Below are positions 26,329-34,053 of a stretch of DNA of 64,000 nucleotides, in pieces. The translations under genes were made by a program, and so were the position numbers. Origin of the DNA: Comamonadaceae bacterium (GTDB lineage Bacteria; Pseudomonadota; Gammaproteobacteria; Burkholderiales; Burkholderiaceae_C); the NCBI GenBank assembly GCA_947452785.1, contig CANGDZ010000005.1, positions 23,782-87,781 of the forward strand. The letters are read 5' to 3'. Under the pieces are notes generated by a model that saw only the letters and a program-made list of their open reading frames with translations, was not told the DNA's origin and did no database searches. Every line of letters starts with the position of its first letter. The stretch's first letter is position 1.

Positions 26329-27153
26329 TCAGGCGGGTTGGCCGACCACGGTAAATTGGGCCGTGTTGTCGTGGAGCCAGGCTTGCGACAGGCTGGCCTC
26401 GTGTTGGGAGGGGTGAAAATCTTCGCGTAAATAATCGCGCCACAGCGCTGTATTACTGCGTAACAAGCCGTCTTTGGCGAACAACAGGCGCGCAGCACTG
26501 CGCCAGGTTTGCAGGTGAAACAGGCTGCCGTCGTGCCACAGGTTGCGCACGGTTTGACGCAGGATGTCGGATAAGAAGATGACCGTGACGAAGCGGAACA
26601 CTTTCAAGCGCCGCTCGTGGTCGCCGCCCAAGGCTTGGTACAGGTCAAAGGCGGTGCAGCGGTGCTCAGCCTCTTCGGCGCTGTGCCATAGCCACAGGGT
26701 TTGCAAGCGGGGTTCAGCGCCTGCCAGGGCCTCAGGGTGGTGCAGCATCCAGTCGGCAAACACGGCGGTGAAGTGCTCGGTGGCCGCTGTCACAGCCAGG
26801 TGCATGCGCACATTGAGGTGTGCTTGCTTTTGAATGCGCTCGATAGCGCGTGCGGCAAAGCGGTTGTCAAACCCCATGTTGCTCAGGTGTTTGTTGAACA
26901 GTTCGTGGATGCGGCGGTGCGTGGCCTCTTGGCCAATAAAGCCTTTGACCTCGGCGGCCATTTGCGCTTGTTGCTCTGCAGGCAATTTTTTCAGCCCTTC
27001 GCGCACCGAGTCGATGAAAAACTGCTCACCCACCGGAAAGCTCATGGACAAGGCGCTGAAAAATGCCGAGCGAAAAGCATCACCGCCATTCCAGCGGGCG
27101 GCAAAAGGGGTTTCCAAATCAATCAACAAGCGTCTGACTACGAGATCGGTCAT
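26329..27153 (-). CDS. PF10118-type predicted metal-dependent hydrolase
   Basis: 274 residues, helical, with carboxylate/histidine pairs typical of ferritin-like di-metal proteins: FIGQEATHRRIHE, AATEHFTAVFADW and WHSAEEAEHRCTAFD. These fit the predicted metal-dependent hydrolase family PF10118, whose reaction is unproven. It is the first gene of the operon leading to FGE, with operator C 44 bp upstream. Such proteins are often found beside lipid or hydrocarbon catabolic genes; an oxygen-dependent reaction would fit the fold. Confidence 0.8.
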   Translation of the reverse strand: MTDLVVRRLLIDLETPFAARWNGGDAFRSAFFSALSMSFPVGEQFFIDSVREGLKKLPAEQQAQMAAEVKGFIGQEATHRRIHELFNKHLSNMGFDNRFAARAIERIQKQAHLNVRMHLAVTAATEHFTAVFADWMLHHPEALAGAEPRLQTLWLWHSAEEAEHRCTAFDLYQALGGDHERRLKVFRFVTVIFLSDILRQTVRNLWHDGSLFHLQTWRSAARLLFAKDGLLRSNTALWRDYLREDFHPSQHEASLSQAWLHDNTAQFTVVGQPA

Positions 27154-27197
27154 GGTCGTTTACAAAAAATAGGGAAGGGAAGAATCAAATGATTCCG

Positions 27198-27219
27198 TTC
27201 AATACACAAGTGTACTGTT
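27198..27219. promoter_or_regulatory. Palindromic operator, copy C (shared cluster motif)
   Basis: Left arm TTCAATACAC, centre AA, right arm GTGTACTGTT; 19 of 22 positions fit the consensus of copies A and B. It sits between the divergent FGE operon and the alpha/beta hydrolase gene. Confidence 0.75.
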
Positions 27220-27282
27220 GCTTGCCAAGATTGTCCAGAGGGGTATCCTTTAGGCTTTTCAACTGCAGGGTCAAGTGTCCCC

Positions 27283-28188
27283 ATGAGCATTCAAGCCTTT
27301 TTCACTCGTTGGTATTTTCGCACCCAGTTCAAGCCAAAACCGGGTATCCACATCAGCGTTGAAGAGGCGCGGCAGGGCATGGCGCGCATGAGCCGCTGGC
27401 AGATGCCGCTGCCCGAAGGGGTTCATTTGAAATCGCTGCCCGCCGATGCCGCTGCAGGATTGTGTCCGGCGGAGTGGTTGTCGGTGGACGTGCCGCAGCG
27501 CACGGTGCTGTATTTTCACGGCGGTGGTTATTTTTCTTGCGGCTTGGACACGCACCGACCGGTGGTGGCGTCTCTCAGCCGCAGGGCCCAGGCCCGGGTG
27601 CTGTCGGTAGACTATCGACTGGCGCCCGAGCACGCCTGCCCCGCCGCGGTGGACGACGCTTTGGCCTGGTACCGTGAGTTGCTGAGCGACACGCCCGCAG
27701 AGCAAATCGTGATGGCCGGTGACTCGGCCGGGGGTGGCTTGGTACTGGCCTGCTTGCAAGCCGCCTTGCAGCAGGGTTTACCCATGCCTGCCGGCGCGGT
27801 GCTTTTTTCACCTTGGGTGGATCTGGCCGCGACCGGTGAGTCGATTCACACCCAGGCCCATACCGATGTGATGTTCAACCCCGAAAACCTGGCCGATGCA
27901 GCCCAGTGGTATTTGGCCGGACGCAGCCCGAGTGACCCGGTGGCGTCCCCCTTGTTTGGCCATATGGCGGGCCTGCCGCCTTTGCTGATCTTTGCCAGCC
28001 GCAGTGAAATTCTGTTGTCAGATGCTACCCGTTTGCACGACAAGGCCGTGGCGTCGGGCGTGGCATCGCAATTGGTGTTGCAGTCCAACATGCCGCATGT
28101 CTGGCCCATCATGGTCATGCTGCCTGAGGCCAAAGCCAGTTTGCGGCAAGTGGCGGCCTTCATGAGCGAACGGGTGCCGGGCCTGTAA
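27283..28188 (+). CDS. Alpha/beta hydrolase, hormone-sensitive-lipase (HSL) family esterase
   Basis: 301 residues. The oxyanion motif HGGGYFSCG and the nucleophile motif GDSAGGG are intact, and the base histidine is in NMPHVWP. In the acid position the sequence reads ASRSEILLSDA, so the usual Asp is replaced by Ser next to a Glu; Glu may serve as the acid, as seen in related proteins. It likely hydrolyses short acyl esters in the cytoplasm. It is divergent from the FGE operon with operator C between, so it is part of the same apparent regulon. Confidence 0.88.
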   Translation: MSIQAFFTRWYFRTQFKPKPGIHISVEEARQGMARMSRWQMPLPEGVHLKSLPADAAAGLCPAEWLSVDVPQRTVLYFHGGGYFSCGLDTHRPVVASLSRRAQARVLSVDYRLAPEHACPAAVDDALAWYRELLSDTPAEQIVMAGDSAGGGLVLACLQAALQQGLPMPAGAVLFSPWVDLAATGESIHTQAHTDVMFNPENLADAAQWYLAGRSPSDPVASPLFGHMAGLPPLLIFASRSEILLSDATRLHDKAVASGVASQLVLQSNMPHVWPIMVMLPEAKASLRQVAAFMSERVPGL

Positions 28189-28197
28189 AAGCCGGGT

Positions 28198-29244
28198 TCA
28201 GCTTAGCAAAGCTTGGGCAAATTCGCGCGCGTTGAAGGTTTCCAGATCGGCGAGTTGCTCACCCACGCCGATGAAATAAACCGGGATCGGCTTTTCGCGC
28301 GCAATCGCGCACAACACGCCGCCTTTGGCCGTGCCGTCCAGCTTGGTCACGATCAAACCGGTGAGGTGCAAAGTCTCGTCAAAGGCTTTGACCTGCATCA
28401 GCGCGTTTTGCCCGGTATTGCCGTCGATCACCAACAGCACTTCGTGCGGCGCGGTGGCATCGGCCTTTTGCACCACGCGTTTGATTTTGCTCAGCTCTTG
28501 CATCAAATGGGTCTGTGTCGGCAAACGACCGGCGGTGTCGACCAGCACCACATCACGCCCCCGCGCTTTGCCGGCGCTCACCGCATCAAAGCTCACTGCG
28601 GCCGGATCGCCGCCGGCTTGGCTGATGATCTCGACCGTGTTGCGATCGGCCCACACGGCCAATTGTTCACGCGCTGCGGCACGAAAGGTGTCGGCTGCCG
28701 CCAGCAACACACTGGCGCCGCTGTCGGCCAGGTGTTTGGTGAGCTTGCCAATCGAGGTGGTTTTGCCAGCGCCATTGACCCCGGCGACCATGATCACGGT
28801 GGGTTGATGCTCGCCAATTGACAAGGTTTTTTGCAAAGGCGTAAGCAAGTCGGTGATGCATTCGATCAACAGACCTTTGACGGCTTGCGGTTCGGTGGTT
28901 TTACTGTCTTTGACCCGGCGCTTGAGGTCTTGCAGCAAATGTTCCGTGGCCTTGACGCCCGTGTCGGCCAGCAACAGGGCGGTTTCCAGCTCTTCATACA
29001 GGTGATCATCGATCTGCGTGCCGGTGAACACCGTGGCGATGCTGGAGCCGGTTTTGCGCAAGCCCGCTTTGAGCTTGTCGAGCCAACCTTGCCTTGGCGC
29101 GGGCAGGGCTACCTCGGCCAAGACGCTGTCGGCTAAGGCTTGGGCTTGCGGGAGCGCTGTGGCTGTTGCTACAGGTGCCGCGACCGGTGCGGGTGAGGCA
29201 TCGGCGGCGGGTGTGGGAGATTTTTTGCGGAAAAAACTGAACAT
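28198..29244 (-). CDS. ftsY: Signal recognition particle receptor FtsY
   Basis: GTPase docking SRP-ribosome complexes at the inner membrane, 348 residues. A short Ala/Pro-rich linker precedes the NG domain. GTPase motifs are GVNGAGKTTSIGKL, DTAGRLPTQ and TKLDGTAKGG, followed by YFIGVGEQLADLETF. The acidic A domain is short, as in many betaproteobacteria. The gene ends tail-to-tail with the alpha/beta hydrolase, marking the right edge of the accessory region. Confidence 0.97.
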   Translation of the reverse strand: MFSFFRKKSPTPAADASPAPVAAPVATATALPQAQALADSVLAEVALPAPRQGWLDKLKAGLRKTGSSIATVFTGTQIDDHLYEELETALLLADTGVKATEHLLQDLKRRVKDSKTTEPQAVKGLLIECITDLLTPLQKTLSIGEHQPTVIMVAGVNGAGKTTSIGKLTKHLADSGASVLLAAADTFRAAAREQLAVWADRNTVEIISQAGGDPAAVSFDAVSAGKARGRDVVLVDTAGRLPTQTHLMQELSKIKRVVQKADATAPHEVLLVIDGNTGQNALMQVKAFDETLHLTGLIVTKLDGTAKGGVLCAIAREKPIPVYFIGVGEQLADLETFNAREFAQALLS

Positions 29245-29303
29245 GGGCTCGTTTCTGAATTCGCTCCCATTCTATGAAATCGGCGGGCTGCCTTTGGCCA
29301 GAC

Positions 29304-29843
29304 TCACATGTGCGCAATCGGCAGTCGAATATGGTGCATATGCAATGACAAACCCAAGGCGGCCATGTGGTTGCTGTTGCGGCTCAAAATCATTTCCGCC
29401 AAAGGCAAAAATTGCTGCTCTTCTTGCGCAGCATGCTGGATGTAGCGCTCCACAAAGGCGTTCAGATGGGCCGCATCCACGTTGCAGTCTTGCCCCTTGG
29501 CCGCTTTTTTCAATTCGGGCTCTAAACCGTGCCAAAGTTTTTCAAGGCTGCGGTGACCCGCCACCAAGCCGTCGACCAACGCGTCGATATGCAGACGTTC
29601 TTCACCTTTCTGGGCGCTGGCTTGCACCGCAGGAAAGAGGTCCTTCTCCTCCTCTTGGTGGTGTTTGAACATGACGTCCTGAAAAAACGTCAGGGACTGC
29701 TGCGCCGTTTTGCGAGCCAATGTCACCGGCGCTAATAACGCGGGCAGGTCTGCCAAGCGAAGCAGTTGCGACAAAATGCCCTCATGGCAATGGGAGAAGT
29801 TGGTCAGTGGGGCATCGGTGTCGACGGAGGTCATGGGTGTCAT
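29304..29843 (-). CDS. Hemerythrin HHE-domain protein
   Basis: 179 residues forming a four-helix bundle with the His/Glu ligands of hemerythrin cation-binding domains: NFSHCHEGIL, MFKHHQEEEKDLFP, GHRSLEKLWH and RYIQHAAQEEQQFLPLAE. Such proteins bind oxygen, NO or iron in the cytoplasm. A near-consensus FNR-type box lies 66 bp upstream, fitting oxygen or NO control. It is monocistronic. Confidence 0.88.
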   Translation of the reverse strand: MTPMTSVDTDAPLTNFSHCHEGILSQLLRLADLPALLAPVTLARKTAQQSLTFFQDVMFKHHQEEEKDLFPAVQASAQKGEERLHIDALVDGLVAGHRSLEKLWHGLEPELKKAAKGQDCNVDAAHLNAFVERYIQHAAQEEQQFLPLAEMILSRNSNHMAALGLSLHMHHIRLPIAHM

Positions 29844-29908
29844 CCTTGGAAAAATTCATTTCAATGTAGGAGACAGCGGATAGCCTGCCAAGCGGCGCTT
29901 CCCACTTC

Positions 29909-29927
29909 ATTGATGTAGATCATCAAT
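29909..29927. promoter_or_regulatory. FNR-like box upstream of the hemerythrin gene
   Basis: TTGAT-GTAG-ATCAT at 29910-29923 matches nine of the ten specified bases of the FNR/CRP-type box TTGAT-N4-ATCAA. It lies within the perfect repeat ATTGATG-tagat-CATCAAT. A chance match of this quality is expected about twice in a window of this size, so only the gene context supports it. Confidence 0.4.
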
Positions 29928-30081
29928 TCATACGCGAAGCCGACAGCGCCGTTTCTTCGCCACCGATACATGGCGTTACACCTGGCCCGTGAAGCCTGTC
30001 ATCAAGCCGATCACACGACACGTTGAAGTTACAAGTTCAACGCAGTGTTGGGCTCACAACTGAAGTCAACGGAGTATTTTC

Positions 30082-30324
30082 ATGAACAAATTGCTTGCCA
30101 CATTGATCGCTGGATTCTTTGCTATCGGCGCCTTTGCCCAGACTCCTGCTGCTGCCACACCTGCTGCGCCAGTTGCAGCCAAGACTGAAGCCAAGGCCGA
30201 AGTGAAAAAGACCAAAGAAGAGAAAAAAGCAGAACATAAGGTGCACAAAGCCGAGAAGAAAGCTGAGATGAAAGCCGAAGCCAAGGCCGCGCCTGCCGCT
30301 GACAAAGTGCCTGCCGCCAAATAA
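30082..30324 (+). CDS. Small exported Lys/Ala/Glu-rich protein
   Basis: 80 residues. A signal peptide (MNKLLATLIAGFFAIGAFAQ) is followed by an Ala/Pro segment and a highly charged Lys-Glu-Ala stretch (KKTKEEKKAEHKVHKAEKK) that probably forms a helix. It resembles acid-shock-like periplasmic proteins in composition, but low complexity makes family assignment unsafe. A clear terminator follows, which supports expression as a single gene. Confidence 0.7.
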   Translation: MNKLLATLIAGFFAIGAFAQTPAAATPAAPVAAKTEAKAEVKKTKEEKKAEHKVHKAEKKAEMKAEAKAAPAADKVPAAK

Positions 30325-30384
30325 AAGCGCCCAGACAAAAGCGTCCGAACAAAAGCGCAATGGGGTATTCGAGCCCCACCCTTG

Positions 30385-30409
30385 AGGCCAGCATCTGCTG
30401 GCCTTTTTT
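30385..30409 (+). terminator. Rho-independent terminator after the small exported protein
   Basis: AGGCCAGC-atct-GCTGGCCT followed by five further T. It lies 60 bp after the stop. Confidence 0.9.
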
Positions 30410-30465
30410 CTGTTCCAGCGGACCTGCGGCGCAAAGGACGGCAGGGCTTGCGTACACTTGGCGCT

Positions 30466-31101
30466 ATGCGACCTCGATCTTCTCAAGCCCAAGCCCCCAA
30501 ACGCCCTCAGCCCTCCAAGGGCGCCCCGTCCTCTGTGATCGGTCATCCTGCACACGAAATCCGCATCATTGGCGGCTTGTGGAAACGCAGCAAACTCAAG
30601 GTGCTGGACAAGCCGGGCCTGCGGCCCACCCCCGACCGTGTGCGCGAAACGCTGTTCAATTGGCTGGGTCAAGACTTGACCGGCTGGCAATGTGTGGACG
30701 CTTTTGCGGGCACCGGCGTGCTCGGCTTTGAGGCCGCGTCCCGGGGCGCCCAGCAGGTGTTGATGTGGGAGCAAGACGCTGCCTTGGTGGCGCAATTGAC
30801 CGACAGCAAAGTGCGCCTCAAGGCCGCCATGGTGCAGGTGCAACGCGGTGACGCGGTGAACGGCTTGCAACATGCAGCCCCCGGCAGCGTGAACTTGGTG
30901 TTTTTAGATCCGCCTTTTGAAGGCGAATTGTTTGCCCCCGCTTTGCAAGCCGCTGCTCAGGCCGTGGCCCCGGGGGGCTGGGTCTACCTGGAAGCGCCTG
31001 TGCGTTGGACCGACGAGCAACTCGCACCCTGGTTCTTGAAAGTCCAGCGCCACCTCAAAGCCGGTGCCGTGCATGCGCATTTGCTGCAAAAAATGGTCTG
31101 A
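30466..31101 (+). CDS. rsmD: 16S rRNA (guanine-966 N2)-methyltransferase RsmD
   Basis: Methylates G966 of 16S rRNA. From the ATG at 30466 it is 211 residues; a longer open frame runs into the preceding terminator and is rejected. The start of the domain IRIIGGLWKRSKLKV and RPTPDRVRETLFNWL is characteristic, as are the SAM-binding DAFAGTGVLGFEAASRGA and the catalytic LDPPFE. It is followed by coaD, the usual neighbour. Confidence 0.96.
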   Translation: MRPRSSQAQAPKRPQPSKGAPSSVIGHPAHEIRIIGGLWKRSKLKVLDKPGLRPTPDRVRETLFNWLGQDLTGWQCVDAFAGTGVLGFEAASRGAQQVLMWEQDAALVAQLTDSKVRLKAAMVQVQRGDAVNGLQHAAPGSVNLVFLDPPFEGELFAPALQAAAQAVAPGGWVYLEAPVRWTDEQLAPWFLKVQRHLKAGAVHAHLLQKMV

Positions 31102-31159
31102 GCTGGACGAATGCACCGTCCGATAAACTGACGCCACTTTATTCTTGGAGACCCTGCCC

Positions 31160-31663
31160 ATGAGCCGCTCTGTGATCGCTGTTTACTCTGGCACGTTCGA
31201 CCCCTTGACCTTGGGACACGAAGACGTGGTGCGCCGTGCGGCGCAACTTTTTGACCAGGTGGTGATTGCGGTGGCCGTGGCGCACCATAAAAAAACTCTT
31301 TTCAGTCTGGACGAACGCCTGGCCATGGCGCAAGAAGTGGCCGGTAGCCTGCCCAGCGTGAGGGTGCTGCCCTTTACGGGTTTGCTGCGCGACTTTGTGG
31401 TGGCCCAAAATGCGCGCGCTATTGTGCGCGGCATTCGTTCGGTCACCGACTACGACTACGAAACCCAAATGGCCGGCATGAACCGCTATTTGGCCCCGGA
31501 CGTGGACACGGTCTTTTTAAACACCAGCGCGCAGTACCAGCACATCAGCAGCACCTTGGTGCGAGAAATCGCCACCCTGGGCGGCGACGTGTCGGGCTTG
31601 GTGTCGGCACCGGTGCTCAAGGCTTTGAAAGACAAGCTCTCAGTGCGCCCGCCCGCAGCCTGA
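31160..31663 (+). CDS. coaD: Phosphopantetheine adenylyltransferase
   Basis: Fourth step of coenzyme A synthesis: ATP plus 4'-phosphopantetheine gives dephospho-CoA. 167 residues from the ATG at 31160, preceded by TTGGAG. The nucleotidyltransferase motif YSGTFDPLTLGHEDVV and RGIRSVTDYDYE are intact, and ISSTLVREIATLGGDV is the conserved C-terminal motif. Confidence 0.97.
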   Translation: MSRSVIAVYSGTFDPLTLGHEDVVRRAAQLFDQVVIAVAVAHHKKTLFSLDERLAMAQEVAGSLPSVRVLPFTGLLRDFVVAQNARAIVRGIRSVTDYDYETQMAGMNRYLAPDVDTVFLNTSAQYQHISSTLVREIATLGGDVSGLVSAPVLKALKDKLSVRPPAA

Positions 31664-31762
31664 AACCCATAGGCGCTGACATGCAATGGGGCGTCAGCCA
31701 GCCAGCGTTGGGTATCCAGCGTCTCCACAATGGCTCCAGAATGTTCTGCGCCAATAGGCCCT

Positions 31763-33301
31763 ATGCCTGATCGTTCCTCATTCCGTTTGGTTCACTTCAT
31801 CGCCCTGGCGCTGGTGACTTGCATGGGTTTGACGGTGGCGATCATGTCTGCCTGGACCGTCTGGCAGCTGCAATATGGCTTTGACGAATATTTGCAAGCG
31901 CATGACACCGAGCGCTTAGACCAGTTCGCACGCCGTCTTGAAGCCTTGGCACAACAATCGGGTGGCGTGTCGGTTGTGTTGCAACAGCCCTGGCCTGTAC
32001 TGCTGGACGAGCTGGCCGCAGGAGCTACACAAGACGGGGCGGGCCATCGTTCGCCGCGGGGCGAGCGGGAACGTGCAGAACCGCCACCCCCACCGCCGTT
32101 GGATCAGGCGGATCAGGCCATGGGGCACCCCCCGCCGCCGCCGCCGCCGCATCCGCCTGGGCCCGATGGTTTCAATCGCCGCCTGTCTTTGCTCGATTCG
32201 CAAGGGCAAACGCTGGAAGGCCCGCCTGTGCGGGCCGATGACCCCTCGATTAGGGCCGCCGTGCGGGTCGATGGGCAGCTGCAAGCCTATTTGAATTTGC
32301 GCACCGTCAAAGCCCTGCCGGACCAAATGGCCCAGCGTTTTCTGCAGCGGCAGTATCTGGGTTTGGCTGGCTTGGCCCTGGTGATGCTGGCTTTGACACT
32401 CGGTGTAGCCATTGTCTTGGCCCGGCGCTGGAGTCGTCCTTTGCAAGCGGCCTCGCATGCCACAGCGCGCATTGCCCAAGGCGATTGGTCGTCGCGCATC
32501 GCTGAGCACCACTTGACCGGTTGGCGCACTGAGGTGGACGACTTGATGCACCACATCAACCAAATGGCCCAAGCGCTGCAAAATCAAGAGCACACCCGCA
32601 AACGCTGGCTGGCCGATATTTCGCATGAACTGCGAACCCCGTTGTCTGTCTTGCAAGGCGAGGTCGAAGCCTTGCTCGATGGCGTGCGCCCGCTCAAGCT
32701 GGCGTCGATCGGCTCCTTGCGTGAAGAGGTGATGCGTCTGAACGCTTTGGTGAATGATCTGCATTTGCTGTCCATGGCCGATTTGCAAGCTTTGCCCTGT
32801 CATTTCGAGTCCGGCGATGCGGTGGCCTTGTTGCGCAATGTGCACCAACGGTTTGCGCATTCGGCTAAGGCGCAAGGGATTGATTTGAGTTTGGACTTGG
32901 CCGATTACACAGCAATGCCTGTGAGGTGGGACATGCACCGCATGACGCAAGTGCTGAGCAATCTGGTGAGCAATAGTTTGCGCTACACCGATGCCCCAGG
33001 ACGCGCCATCCTGCGCTTGCGCCAAGAGGGCGAGGACGTAGTGATCGTAATGCAGGACAGTGCGCCCGGTGTCTCAGAGACTGATTTGCCCCGGCTATTA
33101 GATCCCTTGTTCCGAGTCCAAGCCGATCGGACCAGAGCCCAGGGCGATCGACACAATGGCAGCGGCTTGGGCTTGTCGATAGTGGCCGCCATTGTCAAAG
33201 CGCACCAAGGTCAGATCGAGTTGACGCCTTGTGCTTGGGGTGGACTGAGCGTGCATGTGCGCCTGCCCGCCCAGGCGCCCGAGCCTGAGGTCATCGCATG
33301 A
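31763..33301 (+). CDS. Sensor histidine kinase, BaeS-like
   Basis: About 512 residues from the ATG at 31763; an in-frame ATG at 31730 is possible. Two membrane helices flank a periplasmic domain, followed by HAMP, HisKA (ADISHELRTPLSVLQGE) and HATPase regions (NLVSNSLRYTD, GSGLGLSIVAAIVKAH). The periplasmic domain has an unusual run of prolines with histidines (PPPPPPLDQ, HPPPPPPPHPPGP) that could bind metal or be flexible. The stop overlaps the response-regulator ATG by four bases. Overall similarity to BaeS suggests an envelope-stress sensor. Confidence 0.88.
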   Translation: MPDRSSFRLVHFIALALVTCMGLTVAIMSAWTVWQLQYGFDEYLQAHDTERLDQFARRLEALAQQSGGVSVVLQQPWPVLLDELAAGATQDGAGHRSPRGERERAEPPPPPPLDQADQAMGHPPPPPPPHPPGPDGFNRRLSLLDSQGQTLEGPPVRADDPSIRAAVRVDGQLQAYLNLRTVKALPDQMAQRFLQRQYLGLAGLALVMLALTLGVAIVLARRWSRPLQAASHATARIAQGDWSSRIAEHHLTGWRTEVDDLMHHINQMAQALQNQEHTRKRWLADISHELRTPLSVLQGEVEALLDGVRPLKLASIGSLREEVMRLNALVNDLHLLSMADLQALPCHFESGDAVALLRNVHQRFAHSAKAQGIDLSLDLADYTAMPVRWDMHRMTQVLSNLVSNSLRYTDAPGRAILRLRQEGEDVVIVMQDSAPGVSETDLPRLLDPLFRVQADRTRAQGDRHNGSGLGLSIVAAIVKAHQGQIELTPCAWGGLSVHVRLPAQAPEPEVIA

Positions 33302-33996
33302 ACGCACCTTTGCACATTTTGGTAGTGGAGGACGATCGCAAAATTGCTCAACTGGTGAGTGACTACCTGCACGAGGAAGGCTATACCGTCCAGCAGGCGC
33401 AAGATGGTGCGTTGGGATGGGCGAGTTTTCGCCATCGCCAACCTGATTTATTGATACTCGACCTGATGCTGCCCGGCATGGACGGACTCACGCTGTGCCA
33501 AGAGGTGCGGCGCAGCAGTGATGTGCCCATCATCATGCTGACCGCTCGGGTGGACGAGGTCGACCGGTTGCTGGGTTTGAATACGGGGGCCGATGACTAT
33601 GTGTGCAAGCCCTTCAGCCCGCGCGAGTTGATGGCGCGGGTGCGCAATCTGCTGCGCCGCAGCCGAGGGTCATTTCAGCCCGCCAAACCCTGGCGCATTG
33701 ACGAAGCAGGGTTGCGCATCCATTGGCGCGGGCATGAGCTGGACTTGACGCCCGTGGAGTATCGGCTGTTTCAACTTCTGCTGACGCACCCCGGTCGGGT
33801 GTTTTCCAGAGCGCATATGTTGGATGTTATCCACGACGGTCTGCACGATACCAGTGACCGCGTGATCGATAGCCACATCAAAAACCTGCGAAAGAAAATT
33901 CTCCAAGCTGCGCCGCTTGACGACTGCATCGCTTCCGTCTATGGCATCGGCTATCGCTTTGACATGCCTGACCCTGCGGCTCACACATCTCCTTAG
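33298..33996 (+). CDS. OmpR-family response regulator, BaeR-like
   Basis: 232 residues. The receiver domain has the acidic pair EDD, phospho-acceptor Asp55 (LILDLMLPGMDG), the conserved Thr in IIMLTAR and Lys in YVCKPFSP. A winged-helix DNA-binding domain follows (LDLTPVEYRLFQLLLTHPG, then DRVIDSHIKNLRKK). It is translationally coupled to the kinase gene. Confidence 0.92.
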   Translation: MNAPLHILVVEDDRKIAQLVSDYLHEEGYTVQQAQDGALGWASFRHRQPDLLILDLMLPGMDGLTLCQEVRRSSDVPIIMLTARVDEVDRLLGLNTGADDYVCKPFSPRELMARVRNLLRRSRGSFQPAKPWRIDEAGLRIHWRGHELDLTPVEYRLFQLLLTHPGRVFSRAHMLDVIHDGLHDTSDRVIDSHIKNLRKKILQAAPLDDCIASVYGIGYRFDMPDPAAHTSP

Positions 33997-34053
33997 TTTC
34001 TCCATCTTTGCGTTTTATCGTCAAGCTATTCACATATCCAAAGGGGAATAGTT

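Noticed and set aside
9673..27219. The accessory region as an integrative island
   Set aside because: No integrase, transposase, tRNA end or direct-repeat boundary is visible, and codon use and base composition look like those of the neighbours. The three palindromes are regulatory in position, not flanking.
27980..28010. Alpha/beta hydrolase as inactive because the usual acid Asp is Ser
   Set aside because: An adjacent Glu is present and related HSL-family proteins vary at this position, so loss of activity is not supported.
32130..32150. CCG trinucleotide run in the kinase gene as a phase-variable switch
   Set aside because: Changes in a trinucleotide run keep the frame, so they would alter length but not turn the gene off.
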